This document shows positions 1 to 8,867 of a DNA stretch of 64,000 bases, one piece after another. Source of the DNA: an uncultured Saprospiraceae bacterium. Lineage in GTDB: Bacteria; Bacteroidota; Bacteroidia; Chitinophagales; Saprospiraceae. The position numbers were made by a program, and so were the translations under genes. The notes beneath the pieces are model-generated. The model did not search any database and was not told where the DNA came from. It saw only the letters and a list, made by a program, of their open reading frames with translations. The number at the start of each line of letters is the position of its first letter. The first letter of the stretch is position 1. The stretch lies in contig CALLWB010000002.1 of assembly GCA_938016265.1 (NCBI GenBank), positions 62,001 through 126,000 on the forward strand, given 5' to 3'.

Positions 1-645
1 GGATATATTGGGTTAGGTGTCAAAACAGAGGTTTCAGGGCAAGTCGTCTATGATGATCTATGGGAATATCGTCCTTCAACGAATAGTTGGACACAGAAAG
101 CAAGTCATCCGGCCGGAGGTCTTTATGGGGCGGCAGCTTTTGGAGTAGATGGTGTTGGCTATATAGCTACTGGGCAAAACTCCAACGCTATGCGCTTAAA
201 TGAAGTGTGGCAGTATACCCCTGTCAATGATCAATGGACGCAAAAAATTGACTTCCCCGGAGGAGAACGCGTGTTCGCACAAAGCACTAATATCATTGGC
301 AAGGGCTTCTTAATAGGAGGATTAGGATACTCAGATATTTGGGAATATGATCCAATTCTTGACGTCTGGCTTAATCGTGCAAATTTTGAAGGCGCCGAAA
401 GACGAGGAGCGGCGCTGTTTACAATAGGGAATAAAAGCTATTATGGTCTTGGTTTTGAAGATGGCGAGTATTTTACCGATTTATGGGAATTTGATTACCA
501 TGCTAATATGTGGACAGAACAAAAAAGTTTTGAAGGAACAGAAAGATCGCAAATGCTAAGCTTTGGTATCAATGAAAAGGGCTACATTCTTATGGGAAGG
601 GGCACTTTGGATACCTATTCTGACTTTTGGCAATTTACTCCATAA
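1..645 (+). CDS. Kelch-repeat (galactose oxidase-like) beta-propeller protein, 5' truncated
   Basis: The reading frame is open from the first base of the window, so the gene begins upstream and only its last 214 residues are seen. About four Kelch-type blades are visible. Each has a D-[LI]-W-[EQ]-[YF] strand (DLWEY, EVWQY, DIWEY, DLWEF, DFWQF), a W about eight residues later, and a Gly-rich G-x-G-Y/F turn. Such propellers are usually secreted binding proteins. The protein ends directly after the last blade (FWQFTP) with no T9SS C-terminal domain, so its location depends on the unseen N-terminus. The internal ATG at 190 is not the real start, because clear propeller sequence precedes it. Confidence 0.85.
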   Translation, partial: GYIGLGVKTEVSGQVVYDDLWEYRPSTNSWTQKASHPAGGLYGAAAFGVDGVGYIATGQNSNAMRLNEVWQYTPVNDQWTQKIDFPGGERVFAQSTNIIGKGFLIGGLGYSDIWEYDPILDVWLNRANFEGAERRGAALFTIGNKSYYGLGFEDGEYFTDLWEFDYHANMWTEQKSFEGTERSQMLSFGINEKGYILMGRGTLDTYSDFWQFTP

Positions 646-922
646 TTTTTTGATTCTTTTCTGGCACAAATCACTCTTTATTGGAAATATTTTTTTATTG
701 TTTCCTTCCTATTAAATTGGGGGTATTTAATATTTCCATTATTGATCTATTGCTAGTAACACATGCTTTAATAATCAATAAAATAAAACACAGTCCTTCT
801 TTTTTCATATTCACCTTTCTCCTAGTTGTCACATTAACTACATTAACGGATTACAGTATTCGTTTCCTATTGTTATGTTTGCATTACTCATTCTATCTAA
901 CCAACATAACCTGCCTACCCGT

Positions 923-1396
923 ATGAAAGTATTGTTTACTTCTATTGCTGCCTTGTGCTTCAACATTCTATGTATTGGACAAACGAATCTAGTTTGTTCT
1001 AACCACCAGATTTATACTGTCCAACATCAAATGCTACAAAAAAACTTGGGAGAAGACGTTCCAATCACCTATGTTGGGCCTAAATATAAAAAAGGATTGG
1101 TTGGCATCAAGGAACACCTCAGCCCTTTGTTTACAGAAAAAAAGATTGGAGAGTTTATCGTTCAGATTTACATCTCTTTTGTTGTGAATTGCCAAGGGAA
1201 AGCCAACAATTTTAAAATTATCAACGAGCTAAACAATTCCAATACAAAAGATTTTGCAACCTCCATAATCAAACAACTGGAAGCGCTCCCAAAAAACTGG
1301 GAACCAGCATCAAAATACAATGCAAAAATCGATAGTTATCAAGTCCTTGAACTAGTGATTGTACAAGGGAATATTCAAAATATTCAATACAAATAG
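923..1396 (+). CDS. Small secreted protein with TonB-C-like fold, unknown function
   Basis: This encodes 157 residues when started at the ATG at 923. That start gives a clean signal peptide (MKVLFTSIAALCFNILCIGQ); an in-frame ATG at 875 would add 16 residues that spoil it. The mature part contains a pattern seen in TonB C-terminal-like domains of Bacteroidota: a beta strand with F-x-V-N-x-x-G (IYISFVVNCQGKANNFKI), then a helix ending at a Leu-Pro-x-x-W-x-P-A motif (LEALPKNWEPA). A role as a small periplasmic TonB-like or envelope protein is an inference from that pattern. It ends 7 bp before the convergent DUF983 gene. Confidence 0.6.
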   Translation: MKVLFTSIAALCFNILCIGQTNLVCSNHQIYTVQHQMLQKNLGEDVPITYVGPKYKKGLVGIKEHLSPLFTEKKIGEFIVQIYISFVVNCQGKANNFKIINELNNSNTKDFATSIIKQLEALPKNWEPASKYNAKIDSYQVLELVIVQGNIQNIQYK

Positions 1397-1403
1397 AGTA
1401 GGT

Positions 1404-1790
1404 TTAGTCGGAACTTCCTTGCAAGGCATGTTCGTCATATTTGATAAATATCGATGCCCAGATAGAGCGCGAAAGCCGGAATACATATGGTGAAATCAGA
1501 ATGACGACCACCGTAAAAAAAACACAGGAAGCTGTAATAGACCATTCAAACCCCCAAAAAGCCAAAACAAAACACCCAAGTGTAGTTGCAGAACTCAATG
1601 CATAAGCAACAAACATCGCACCCCAGTAAAAACCTACCTCAATAAAATATTCCGTTTTACAAACTGGACAATTATCCGGCATTTCAAAAAGATCACTGAC
1701 AGATTTCACAGGAATAAACATGTTTCCTTCCCGACATCTCGGACACTTCAAATTCAGCGTGCTGTTTAGTCTGCTTCGTTTTTTACTCAT
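1404..1790 (-). CDS. DUF983 family zinc-ribbon membrane protein
   Basis: This encodes 128 residues. The longer upstream frame overlaps the preceding gene; the ATG at 1790 lies 2 bp after that gene's stop and gives the usual DUF983 start. An N-terminal zinc ribbon is visible as CPRC followed by CPVC (residues about 15-50), then the conserved E-x-G-F-Y-W-G-A segment and two hydrophobic helices. The family is widespread in Bacteroidota and Alphaproteobacteria without an agreed function. It is almost certainly cotranscribed with the SnoaL-like gene upstream. Confidence 0.8.
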   Translation of the reverse strand: MSKKRSRLNSTLNLKCPRCREGNMFIPVKSVSDLFEMPDNCPVCKTEYFIEVGFYWGAMFVAYALSSATTLGCFVLAFWGFEWSITASCVFFTVVVILISPYVFRLSRSIWASIFIKYDEHALQGSSD

Positions 1791-1792
1791 TA

Positions 1793-2281
1793 TTACGCGT
1801 TTCTTCTTTCGATGTATTTGTCCAACATAGCATTGGATTGGCCTTGAACTTTTCTCTCCATCATATCGGTCCACCCCATTAGCTTGCCTACAAATCCAAG
1901 TGCCATGGAACACCATTTCCAAAAATCAAAATTGTCATGATGCTTAACAATTAAACCATCTTTGAACTCAAAAGTTGCATCAATAACATTATGAACACTT
2001 TTCCCTGTTTTAGCAAACAGATAGATGGCCTCCCAATGTGCTTTCCCTCCCGTTTCAGTTGCTTCTATATCTCTAAAGGTGACTTCTACTGCTCCTTTCC
2101 CTCGCTCTACCAACAATCGCCACATGTTCTTAGCGCGGTCTCCATTCAATGTTCCAAACGCAGGATCCTTAAATTCTACATCCTTGTGGTAACAAGAGAC
2201 CATCGTTTCTGCATCACTATTTGCAAATGCAGTATAAAATTTTTTGAGCAATGCTTGATGAGCTTCGGTAGAAGTATTCAT
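1793..2281 (-). CDS. SnoaL-like / NTF2-fold protein
   Basis: This 162-residue cytosolic protein begins with an NTF2-like helix (ALLKKFYTAFANSDAETMVSCY). It is followed by the typical V-x-F-x-D-P-A-F and the 'I-D-A-T-F-E-F-K-D-G-L-I' strand of SnoaL-like/ketosteroid isomerase-like proteins. The conserved H-x-D-N-F-D-F-W-K-W segment near residue 115 is common in the bacterial 'nuclear transport factor 2 family' group. No catalytic role can be assigned. It forms a tight pair with DUF983 (2-bp gap). The hairpin upstream most probably terminates the endonuclease gene. Confidence 0.8.
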   Translation of the reverse strand: MNTSTEAHQALLKKFYTAFANSDAETMVSCYHKDVEFKDPAFGTLNGDRAKNMWRLLVERGKGAVEVTFRDIEATETGGKAHWEAIYLFAKTGKSVHNVIDATFEFKDGLIVKHHDNFDFWKWCSMALGFVGKLMGWTDMMERKVQGQSNAMLDKYIERRNA

Positions 2282-2303
2282 AATATTTGGTGTCTAAAAA
2301 TGA

Positions 2304-2337
2304 AGAAAGCTCAAAGTTATTAAAACCTGAGCTTTCT
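2304..2337 (-). terminator. Intrinsic terminator of the endonuclease I gene
   Basis: A perfect 10-bp inverted repeat, AGAAAGCTCA (2304-2313) and TGAGCTTTCT (2328-2337), lies 44 bp past the endonuclease stop. Read on the minus strand it is followed by TTCATTTTTAG, a loose T-rich tail. A CAAAGTTA (minus-strand TAACTTTG) at 2312-2319 also fits a -7 element for the next gene, so this short stretch may serve both purposes. Confidence 0.55.
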
Positions 2338-2381
2338 ACACTAAAATATTTTATAATTTATAATTATTCGAATTGCATGTA

Positions 2382-4583
2382 CTAATTCCTAATCACAAAT
2401 TTCTTTGCAGCAGTGTGTCCATCAATGGTAATACTCAACAGATAGAAACCGTTGTTCAATCCTTCCACATCAAGCGTTTGTTCGAATACCTCTCCTTGCT
2501 TCACATATTGGAAAGAGCGCACAGATTTACCAGCGATATCCAGAATTTCTAATTGCAAATCTCCTTTCTGACTATTGTTTATTTCCACTTGCAACATGGT
2601 ACTTGCAGGGTTAGGAGAAACCAATGTACTCTGAGCGAGTAAATTTACCTCTTCGTTGGCGGTAGTTGGCAAACAAGGAGGAGCAGTAGGCGAAGAAATC
2701 GTCAATCGATTATAAAAATCAATCAAACAAGCAAACTCCGGGTGATCGATAAATGGATTTCTATTGTTCTGTAGCGAATCGATAAAGTCATTTCTTGCCA
2801 ATTCGATATTGCTTGGCGGATCATCAAAATGCCATTGTTTCATAATGGTTTCGCTTTGGCGATCGGCGTTTGAAAGCAGGTCTTTTAGTGCCCAGCTTCC
2901 TCCTTCACCATCATAAGTAACGATCATATACATCATGCATCGTACAGCGTCTCCTTTGTTCTCATCTCTTGGTTCATAGACAATATCTCCATTGGCATCG
3001 AATCCTTGCATACCATCACCAAAAACGGTAGTCGGAGTTACAACTTCCCCAAAAGGGAAAGCACCTCGATCACTATTTACATTTCCTCTTACCGGATATA
3101 GGTTGTGGTAATCGGAGTACTGAATAGTTTCTGTATCTGGCCATGTTCTCATCCAACTTGAAGGTAAGGTGTGTTCTCTAGTATAACTAGTAGATGTCCA
3201 GCTAAACGGGTCTGTATAAACCAGATTGGTACTGGAGTAATTGCATTCTATTGTTTTTTGATTGCCAGTCGTATCATCTGCATAAAACAGATTGATCATC
3301 GACTTATCGTAATTGCTATAAAACTGTTGAAAATGAGGGCTGACTAATGTCTGAAGATCATTAACAAATGTAGCAGAGCTCGTATTTAATCCGCTATAGT
3401 AAGTCCCTGGATCAGCGTCGGGTGTTGTAACAGTTGTGGTAGTAGGAGTTGCTTGATTGTAATTGATAAAAGAATCAAAACCATTATAAGCAAATACAGC
3501 ATAATAGAAGTCAGTGTTCGCAATTATTCCTCTAGGAAAAAAAGAAGACCCACTTCCAATATAAACCACTTTTGAATTTCCAATTTGATCTCCAACCTGA
3601 TATACAGTGCCATCTACTGGCGCATCAGCAAATGCCGCGTCTGTTCGTAATACCAAATGCCCATCAGATAACTGTCCGACATTTATGTTTGCGTCAAATC
3701 GGTAAGACTTCAAGTTGGTAGCGGTAAGCGTTCCATTCTGCGTTGGTTCAGTAGCCAAGCCACCACCAACACCATACAAAAGAACGTTGTAATTTCCTTC
3801 ATTCGCATCGTCGTTTACAAGATTCAAAAGCCCGGTGTGGGTACCTAACATTGTTGGGGTAAAGACGATATCTACTGCTTGAGTCGCTCCTGCAGCAACT
3901 ACCAATGAGGTGGGTGTCCCCGCAGCAAAAGCAAACGCAGGGTCAGATATTGTAGAACTGGAGATATCCAAGGTCAGGTCATCCTGAGTCCCTTGATTCT
4001 CCACGGTTAAAGTAAGCGTATTCATACCAGGGAAAGGAGCAGAAACTGACGCCGTACCTCCTGAAGGAATTGGATCCATTCCACTTAGTATATTGATTTC
4101 TTGTGCTGGGCCAGCAGGTGCAACGGGTATCGTTAAATCATCTATGGATACATTACTACCAGAAACCTTATTGATATAATAAAACCGGATATAACGTGTA
4201 GTTGCCAAAGGCAAATCAGTAGTCACCAGAGTGTGTGATGCCGTGTTTAAAGACCCGCTCATGTAGTTGATCATAGTGGTATAAGTCACTCCATCATCCG
4301 ACTCCTGCACCTCAAACTCACCATCCCAAGCTCCAGAACCGCGAATATAAAAGTCTACAGGTCCAGCAGCATCACTGAAATGAATTACCAAATTATCGTC
4401 CGTCCCATCAAATTTGCACGAAGGGATAGTGTGCGCAAAAGCACTAGTGTAAAAGTTGGTACCAGTCAATGTCCATCCCGTAGGTGTTGTTCCATCAAAA
4501 TCCCAACTAGTAGGTAGAGTAGCCTGCGCAAATATTGCATGAAATGTAAATAACAGACAACTAAGTAGTAATAATTTTTTCAT
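2382..4583 (-). CDS. Secreted endonuclease I (EndA/NucM type) with T9SS C-terminal domain
   Basis: This 733-residue protein starts with a signal peptide (to about residue 20, ending FHAIFAQA). An N-terminal galactose-binding-like region follows (about 25-155), then a choice-of-anchor-D-like Ig domain (about 160-270), a linker domain, and an endonuclease I domain (about 390-630). The nuclease domain carries the diagnostic REHTLPSSW (about 468) and D-Y-H-N-L-Y-P motifs of PF04231, the His-Asn metal-dependent nuclease core. The last 80 residues are a T9SS sorting domain (VSPNPAS ... GFYLLSITIDG ... KKFVIRN). It should degrade extracellular DNA or RNA at the cell surface. It lies 75 bp downstream of a TonB receptor and near a lamin-tail protein, which suggests nucleic-acid scavenging. 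Confidence 0.92.
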   Translation of the reverse strand: MKKLLLLSCLLFTFHAIFAQATLPTSWDFDGTTPTGWTLTGTNFYTSAFAHTIPSCKFDGTDDNLVIHFSDAAGPVDFYIRGSGAWDGEFEVQESDDGVTYTTMINYMSGSLNTASHTLVTTDLPLATTRYIRFYYINKVSGSNVSIDDLTIPVAPAGPAQEINILSGMDPIPSGGTASVSAPFPGMNTLTLTVENQGTQDDLTLDISSSTISDPAFAFAAGTPTSLVVAAGATQAVDIVFTPTMLGTHTGLLNLVNDDANEGNYNVLLYGVGGGLATEPTQNGTLTATNLKSYRFDANINVGQLSDGHLVLRTDAAFADAPVDGTVYQVGDQIGNSKVVYIGSGSSFFPRGIIANTDFYYAVFAYNGFDSFINYNQATPTTTTVTTPDADPGTYYSGLNTSSATFVNDLQTLVSPHFQQFYSNYDKSMINLFYADDTTGNQKTIECNYSSTNLVYTDPFSWTSTSYTREHTLPSSWMRTWPDTETIQYSDYHNLYPVRGNVNSDRGAFPFGEVVTPTTVFGDGMQGFDANGDIVYEPRDENKGDAVRCMMYMIVTYDGEGGSWALKDLLSNADRQSETIMKQWHFDDPPSNIELARNDFIDSLQNNRNPFIDHPEFACLIDFYNRLTISSPTAPPCLPTTANEEVNLLAQSTLVSPNPASTMLQVEINNSQKGDLQLEILDIAGKSVRSFQYVKQGEVFEQTLDVEGLNNGFYLLSITIDGHTAAKKFVIRN

Positions 4584-4658
4584 TGTTTATTTTGTTAGAT
4601 TATACTTTAAAGGTTTCAATATTTTATTCAAGTTGTTTATTTGAAGTTGTTGCTATTT

Positions 4659-7457
4659 CTAGAAGGTAAAGGTTAATGAGGAATTGAATCTTCGACCTTG
4701 GCCGACAAACATTCCAGCAGAGCTTGCTGAAAAGTCAAAAGTACTTCCGGGTAGAAATTGATCATTGTTTGAGGCATCACTAATATAGGTAGTATCAAAC
4801 AAATTGATCACATTAAATCGGAATCCGACACTCATATTATTTTTGAATTTGTACTTGTATCCTGTGTGGATACTAAATAATGCATAGTCAGGAAGTTTCC
4901 AGGATTCTGTCCCTCCGTTTTCACCAACTAGTGAGTTTACATTAAAGTCTGAATAGTAGTTACCAAAATAGGTTCCTTTAAACTTGAAATATAAATTTTT
5001 GATTGGTTCTACCCGCACCAGACCTCCATATTGAGTTTGCGCAGCATCTCCTACATGAACTCCTGTTGCATCGAAGATTACAGGTTCTTGAGCAACCCCA
5101 TTTGCATCCACTACGTTTGCAATACCTTTAGAACTCCACCTCCAATCCCCAAGTGACATCAATCCTTCTATTGCCAGTATTTTATGCGGTCGGAAAGAAA
5201 AATCTAGTTCTACTCCTTTATGAATAGCGCCAATTCCGCTGATATTACCGAAAATTTCATCATCTTCTTCAACAGTCACCGGGTTATAAGTTTCTGGTTT
5301 ATTTTTCCAATTTGTGAAATACGCATTTATTTTAGACGCGAAAATTTTACTTTTAAAATTATACCCTATTTCTACAGCTCTTACAATTTCGTTTTTAGCA
5401 TCCCCATAAAAAAGCAAGCCTGTATTTGGAATGAGATTGATATATGGTGGAGCTTTACTTAAGTACCCTAAATTCATAAATATACTATGCTGTTTAGTCA
5501 AATTGTACTTTGCACCTCCTTTGAAAGTGAAACCGGGAAGCGTTTTCCACCCTAGTCGCTGATATTCTAATCCAGGAGAATTTCTATCGTAAGTTGCACC
5601 ATTATGAACCAACGTGTCTGCATATCCAATCTCTAAAGTTGTATCTGCTAATACCAGCTCTTTCTTTAAGTGATAATCAATTTTGCTATACCCAATTACC
5701 GAAGAAGAGACATTTACAAATGCGGCAAATTTATCTTTCTCAAATTCTACTAACCCAAATAGCCCTCCCCAGCGAACAAGACCATCGTTGTGATAGAAAT
5801 ATTGGTCACCAACTCCAAGTTTTTTGTTAGGATCTTCATTTTGGTTTCTTCTACTAGGATCCGGGACGAAATAATCGCCACCGATCAAATTATAGACTTC
5901 TCTCTTGTGCTCCCCGCGATACGTTCTAAGATCTACGCCCCCAGAAACAGAGAAAAGTTCACTCAGTTCATAATTGAAAGTAGAGAGTAGACCATACCAT
6001 TGATGATTGTTGATACTTGCCCGGAGGATTGTTGAAGCGCCATATTCGCCATCAGCGTCCAGACTTGCCCGGTTGCCATCGTGCACGGCCTGGAAATTTC
6101 TTTGACCAAACAAAGCACTTCCGCGATCATTAAAACCATTTATGATTGGTATCGTTCCATCATTTCCTGTACCACCACCATTTCCAATAGAAGTATAAAG
6201 AATATTAGACAAGAAAAATTTATTACTTGCATCCCAGGTATGACGAAGGCTAAATTGTGGCTTGTGATAAAAGTTTCTTCGTTCATTGACTCGGATCACT
6301 TCGCCATTTGCATTCGTGTAATCGCCCCAATGTTGATTGTATTGTCTGGCTTGTCTGTAAGTTGCCAAATCAAAACTATCTTTAATGAAGGAAGGTTGCG
6401 AGCCGTTGTCGTAAAATAAGTGGTGCTGATTTAAAATTTCTTCATCTGTAAAACCGAGTTTATCCTTTGCATAATCAGCATCATAAATACTAGCAAATGT
6501 CTTGAAAGACCGTTGTCCGTGATTTTGTGGAGCTCCCATTCCCGAAAGGGTAAGAATGTGATTCCCTAGTTCCTTATCTACTTTTAGGTAATAAAATCCG
6601 CCTTGGGTATAGTTTTGATCGACCCAGCCATTCCCTTGTTTGTAAGAACCTGCTACTGAAACGCCCCAGCCGCCATCCATACGTCCTGAAGTGAAGCCGA
6701 GTGTAGTCTGTAAAAATCCATTATCTCCAACCTGTTGTTTGAGCGTCACTTTACGCTTAGCTTCTATACCACGCGTCAGGATATTCATTGTACCACCAAC
6801 GGAAGGGATGGCCAGCTTGGAAGCTCCCAACCCACGCTGGACTTGTATCGTTTTTGTGGCAACATCAAGACCGAACCAATTGGACCAGAATACCCATCCA
6901 TTTTCCATATCGTTTACAGGGATACCATCAATCATTACCGCCACATTTCGCTGGCTAAATCCACGGATGGTGATTCTTGCATCGCCGTCACCGCCACCTT
7001 GTGAAGTAGCCTGTGCACCAGGTACAGTATTAACCATAGCTGCAATGTCTCCTCCAGAGATTTCTTCTAGAAGTTTCTTGGTTGGAATATTGGTGAATGC
7101 TACCGGAGTTTTCCGATCATTAGCGATATCAGCCACTACTTCAATTTCTTTTAGAGTGATGCTTGATCCCATTTCAACATCAAGCACAAAGGGGGTTCCA
7201 TCAAGAACCACTTCTTTGATAATATCTTCATAGCCTACATAGGAAAAGACAATCTCTTGAGTTCCGTTTTGCAGCTCAAGACTATACCTCCCGTCTAAAT
7301 CACTCGTTACGCCACCGCTACTGCATGAGACGTTGGAAAAACTAAGGGGCTCTCTAGATTCGCCGTCGATAATTATTCCTGAAACGGTTGTTTTTTGTGC
7401 AAAGGAAATTGTTCCTATCAACAAAAAGAGGCAGGTACTTAAAATAGTAGATTTCAT
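4659..7457 (-). CDS. TonB-dependent outer-membrane receptor with carboxypeptidase-regulatory domain
   Basis: The ATG at 7457 gives a 932-residue protein with signal peptide MKSTILSTCLFLLIGTISFA; the frame continues upstream to 7526 but would lose this signal and overlap a terminator. Domains in order are a carboxypeptidase-D-regulatory-like domain (about 22-105, VSGIIIDGESREPL), a TonB plug (about 110-235, with ITIRGFSQRNVAVMIDGIPV and VGGTMNILTRG), and a long beta-barrel ending in an aromatic-terminated strand (SSLTFTF). The receptor imports a ligand across the outer membrane using TonB-ExbBD. Its position between a lamin-tail-domain protein and endonuclease I suggests a nucleic-acid breakdown product as ligand, but that is inference. 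Confidence 0.93.
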   Translation of the reverse strand: MKSTILSTCLFLLIGTISFAQKTTVSGIIIDGESREPLSFSNVSCSSGGVTSDLDGRYSLELQNGTQEIVFSYVGYEDIIKEVVLDGTPFVLDVEMGSSITLKEIEVVADIANDRKTPVAFTNIPTKKLLEEISGGDIAAMVNTVPGAQATSQGGGDGDARITIRGFSQRNVAVMIDGIPVNDMENGWVFWSNWFGLDVATKTIQVQRGLGASKLAIPSVGGTMNILTRGIEAKRKVTLKQQVGDNGFLQTTLGFTSGRMDGGWGVSVAGSYKQGNGWVDQNYTQGGFYYLKVDKELGNHILTLSGMGAPQNHGQRSFKTFASIYDADYAKDKLGFTDEEILNQHHLFYDNGSQPSFIKDSFDLATYRQARQYNQHWGDYTNANGEVIRVNERRNFYHKPQFSLRHTWDASNKFFLSNILYTSIGNGGGTGNDGTIPIINGFNDRGSALFGQRNFQAVHDGNRASLDADGEYGASTILRASINNHQWYGLLSTFNYELSELFSVSGGVDLRTYRGEHKREVYNLIGGDYFVPDPSRRNQNEDPNKKLGVGDQYFYHNDGLVRWGGLFGLVEFEKDKFAAFVNVSSSVIGYSKIDYHLKKELVLADTTLEIGYADTLVHNGATYDRNSPGLEYQRLGWKTLPGFTFKGGAKYNLTKQHSIFMNLGYLSKAPPYINLIPNTGLLFYGDAKNEIVRAVEIGYNFKSKIFASKINAYFTNWKNKPETYNPVTVEEDDEIFGNISGIGAIHKGVELDFSFRPHKILAIEGLMSLGDWRWSSKGIANVVDANGVAQEPVIFDATGVHVGDAAQTQYGGLVRVEPIKNLYFKFKGTYFGNYYSDFNVNSLVGENGGTESWKLPDYALFSIHTGYKYKFKNNMSVGFRFNVINLFDTTYISDASNNDQFLPGSTFDFSASSAGMFVGQGRRFNSSLTFTF

Positions 7458-7491
7458 ATTCGTAAAAATAGTATTGATAAGTTGAATGGAC

Positions 7492-7524
7492 AAAAAAACG
7501 CCAGTAAGTAGTTTACTTACTGGC
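7492..7524 (-). terminator. Strong intrinsic terminator between lamin-tail gene and TonB receptor
   Basis: Perfect 11-bp arms GCCAGTAAGTA (7500-7510) and TACTTACTGGC (7514-7524) flank a 3-nt loop. On the minus strand the stem is followed by G and seven T residues (7492-7498). It lies 18 bp after the lamin-tail gene stop and 35 bp before the receptor start. Transcription of the receptor therefore needs either read-through or its own short promoter. Confidence 0.85.
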
Positions 7525-7541
7525 ATTTATATTTTGATTTA

Positions 7542-8510
7542 TTATCTTAATATTAATTTCTCAACGGATTGTTGGTTATTACCAAAATCTACTTTCAACA
7601 AATAAATACCTGTTTCAAGATTTGAATTTAGTTCGTAAGTCATCTCCTTTGAAAATCCGTCAAACACTTCGTGGCTAACTGTTTGGCCGAGCATGTTTAC
7701 AATACTGATTTCCAGAATAGCTGCACCTGCTTCTATTTGGATAGATTTGTTAGATGAATTTACTGGATTTGGATAAATTGACAAGTCCACTTGATTGAAC
7801 TCAATTGTACTAGAAGTATTACAAGCACAATCATGCATTCCTAAATTTGCAAATGTATTTTCTGGTAAAGAATCCCACTCAATAGAAGGATTGAACTCCA
7901 TAGGAACGTTCGTAAGAATTGAGCCATTGTTAGTCGCAGTAACACCAGTCTGAACAGATGCTTTACGCACTAAGCTTTGATCCGTTGTCCATGAATCATT
8001 GCTGAAGTTAGTTAGGTAAGGAGCAACGTCCGTCCATCCAGAACCAGGATCTCCATTTGCTGTAGTAGCAAACAAATCAACAACGACCCATTGTCCGCCT
8101 TCAAACTTCTCTAGCGACAAAGCATCATCTCCATTAAAATAGAAAGCAGAACTAATATTATAACTAGGACTGAAGAATCCATCAGCCAAAGCTTCTAAAT
8201 CAGCAGATACTTCTTCAGGGGTTCCATCTTGCTGAGTACCCGCTTCCTTAACTGCTACAAATACATCCTTTGCGCCTACTGTACCAGAAAGAGACACTGA
8301 ATTTGCAGAATCAAAAACATTACTACCATTTCTCCAACGTACTACACGATAGGTACTTAAATCAATCGCAGCATCTGTTGGGTTGTAAATTTCTAACGCT
8401 TTGTTGAAGGTACTTCCCTCTATATATTCTGAAATAAATAGATCTGTGCATTGCGCAAACAAACCAATTGTAAAGAACATGGAAATAGTTAATAGTAAAA
8501 AATTTTTCAT
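7542..8510 (-). CDS. Secreted lamin-tail-domain (LTD) protein with T9SS C-terminal domain
   Basis: This 322-residue protein has a signal peptide (MKNFLLLTISMFFTIGLFAQ). A lamin-tail domain covers roughly residues 20-170: it starts LFISEYIEGS, continues KALEIYNPTDAAIDLSTYRV, and includes the LTD-type phrase DDALSLEKF. A T9SS sorting domain (residues about 245-322: LSIYPNPVN ... GIYLLKVDFGNNQQSVEKLILR) ends the protein. Bacterial LTDs often accompany secreted nucleases and are thought to help bind DNA or surfaces. Here an endonuclease I and a TonB receptor follow on the same strand. There is no catalytic domain, so a binding role is the reasonable guess. Confidence 0.85.
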   Translation of the reverse strand: MKNFLLLTISMFFTIGLFAQCTDLFISEYIEGSTFNKALEIYNPTDAAIDLSTYRVVRWRNGSNVFDSANSVSLSGTVGAKDVFVAVKEAGTQQDGTPEEVSADLEALADGFFSPSYNISSAFYFNGDDALSLEKFEGGQWVVVDLFATTANGDPGSGWTDVAPYLTNFSNDSWTTDQSLVRKASVQTGVTATNNGSILTNVPMEFNPSIEWDSLPENTFANLGMHDCACNTSSTIEFNQVDLSIYPNPVNSSNKSIQIEAGAAILEISIVNMLGQTVSHEVFDGFSKEMTYELNSNLETGIYLLKVDFGNNQQSVEKLILR

Positions 8511-8867
8511 AATGAGCTTAGATTTTTTTCATTTAAGTTTAATAAAACGGCATATTCATCGAGATTAAATTGTAGATGCCTATTCCTTCATAAAAGTACG
8601 ATAAGTTGCTCTAAAACATGGTGTTTCTTTTGTTAAATTATTGTAAGGTTTTCGACAATCTAATATTATTGTGCATAACATAGAGGTTATTAACAATTAA
8701 CCTCAGGTCGTAGTTTTTTATGTTTATCCGTCGTCGCGGTTTCATCACCTTTTGAACTGCCGAAAGTCAGACCACATTCAAAACCTTTGGGATCGTTATG
8801 AAATCTTGACTTCAGATATTATTTTGCCTAATAAATAATCTATCTTTGTAGATTAACCGATCAGGAA
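8511..8867. other. Intergenic region between divergent lamin-tail gene and proB
   Basis: No credible gene is present. There is a short hairpin GAGGTTA / TAACCTC (8683-8689 and 8698-8704) near the middle and the proB promoter element at the right end. The start of the minus-strand transcript for the lamin-tail gene must also lie here, but I found no convincing -7 element for it. Confidence 0.5.
8841..8848 (+). promoter_or_regulatory. Bacteroidota -7 element (TATCTTTG) of proBA
   Basis: TATCTTTG matches the TAnnTTTG consensus used by the Bacteroidota primary sigma factor. It ends 19 bp before the proB ATG, giving a short leader. A TTTTG lies 14 bp upstream (8822-8826), closer than the usual -33 spacing, so the -33 part is uncertain. 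Confidence 0.6.

Noticed and set aside
681-926. 81-codon hydrophobic frame between the Kelch and TonB-C-like genes
   Set aside because: It is AT-rich with Leu/Ile/Phe bias expected from sequence composition, overlaps the start of the next gene, and has no recognisable motif or initiation signal.
6691-7233. 180-codon frame antisense to the TonB receptor
   Set aside because: It is the shadow of the plug domain; the sense strand carries clear TonB motifs throughout, and the antisense product has a composition typical of such shadows (many Ser, Thr, Pro).
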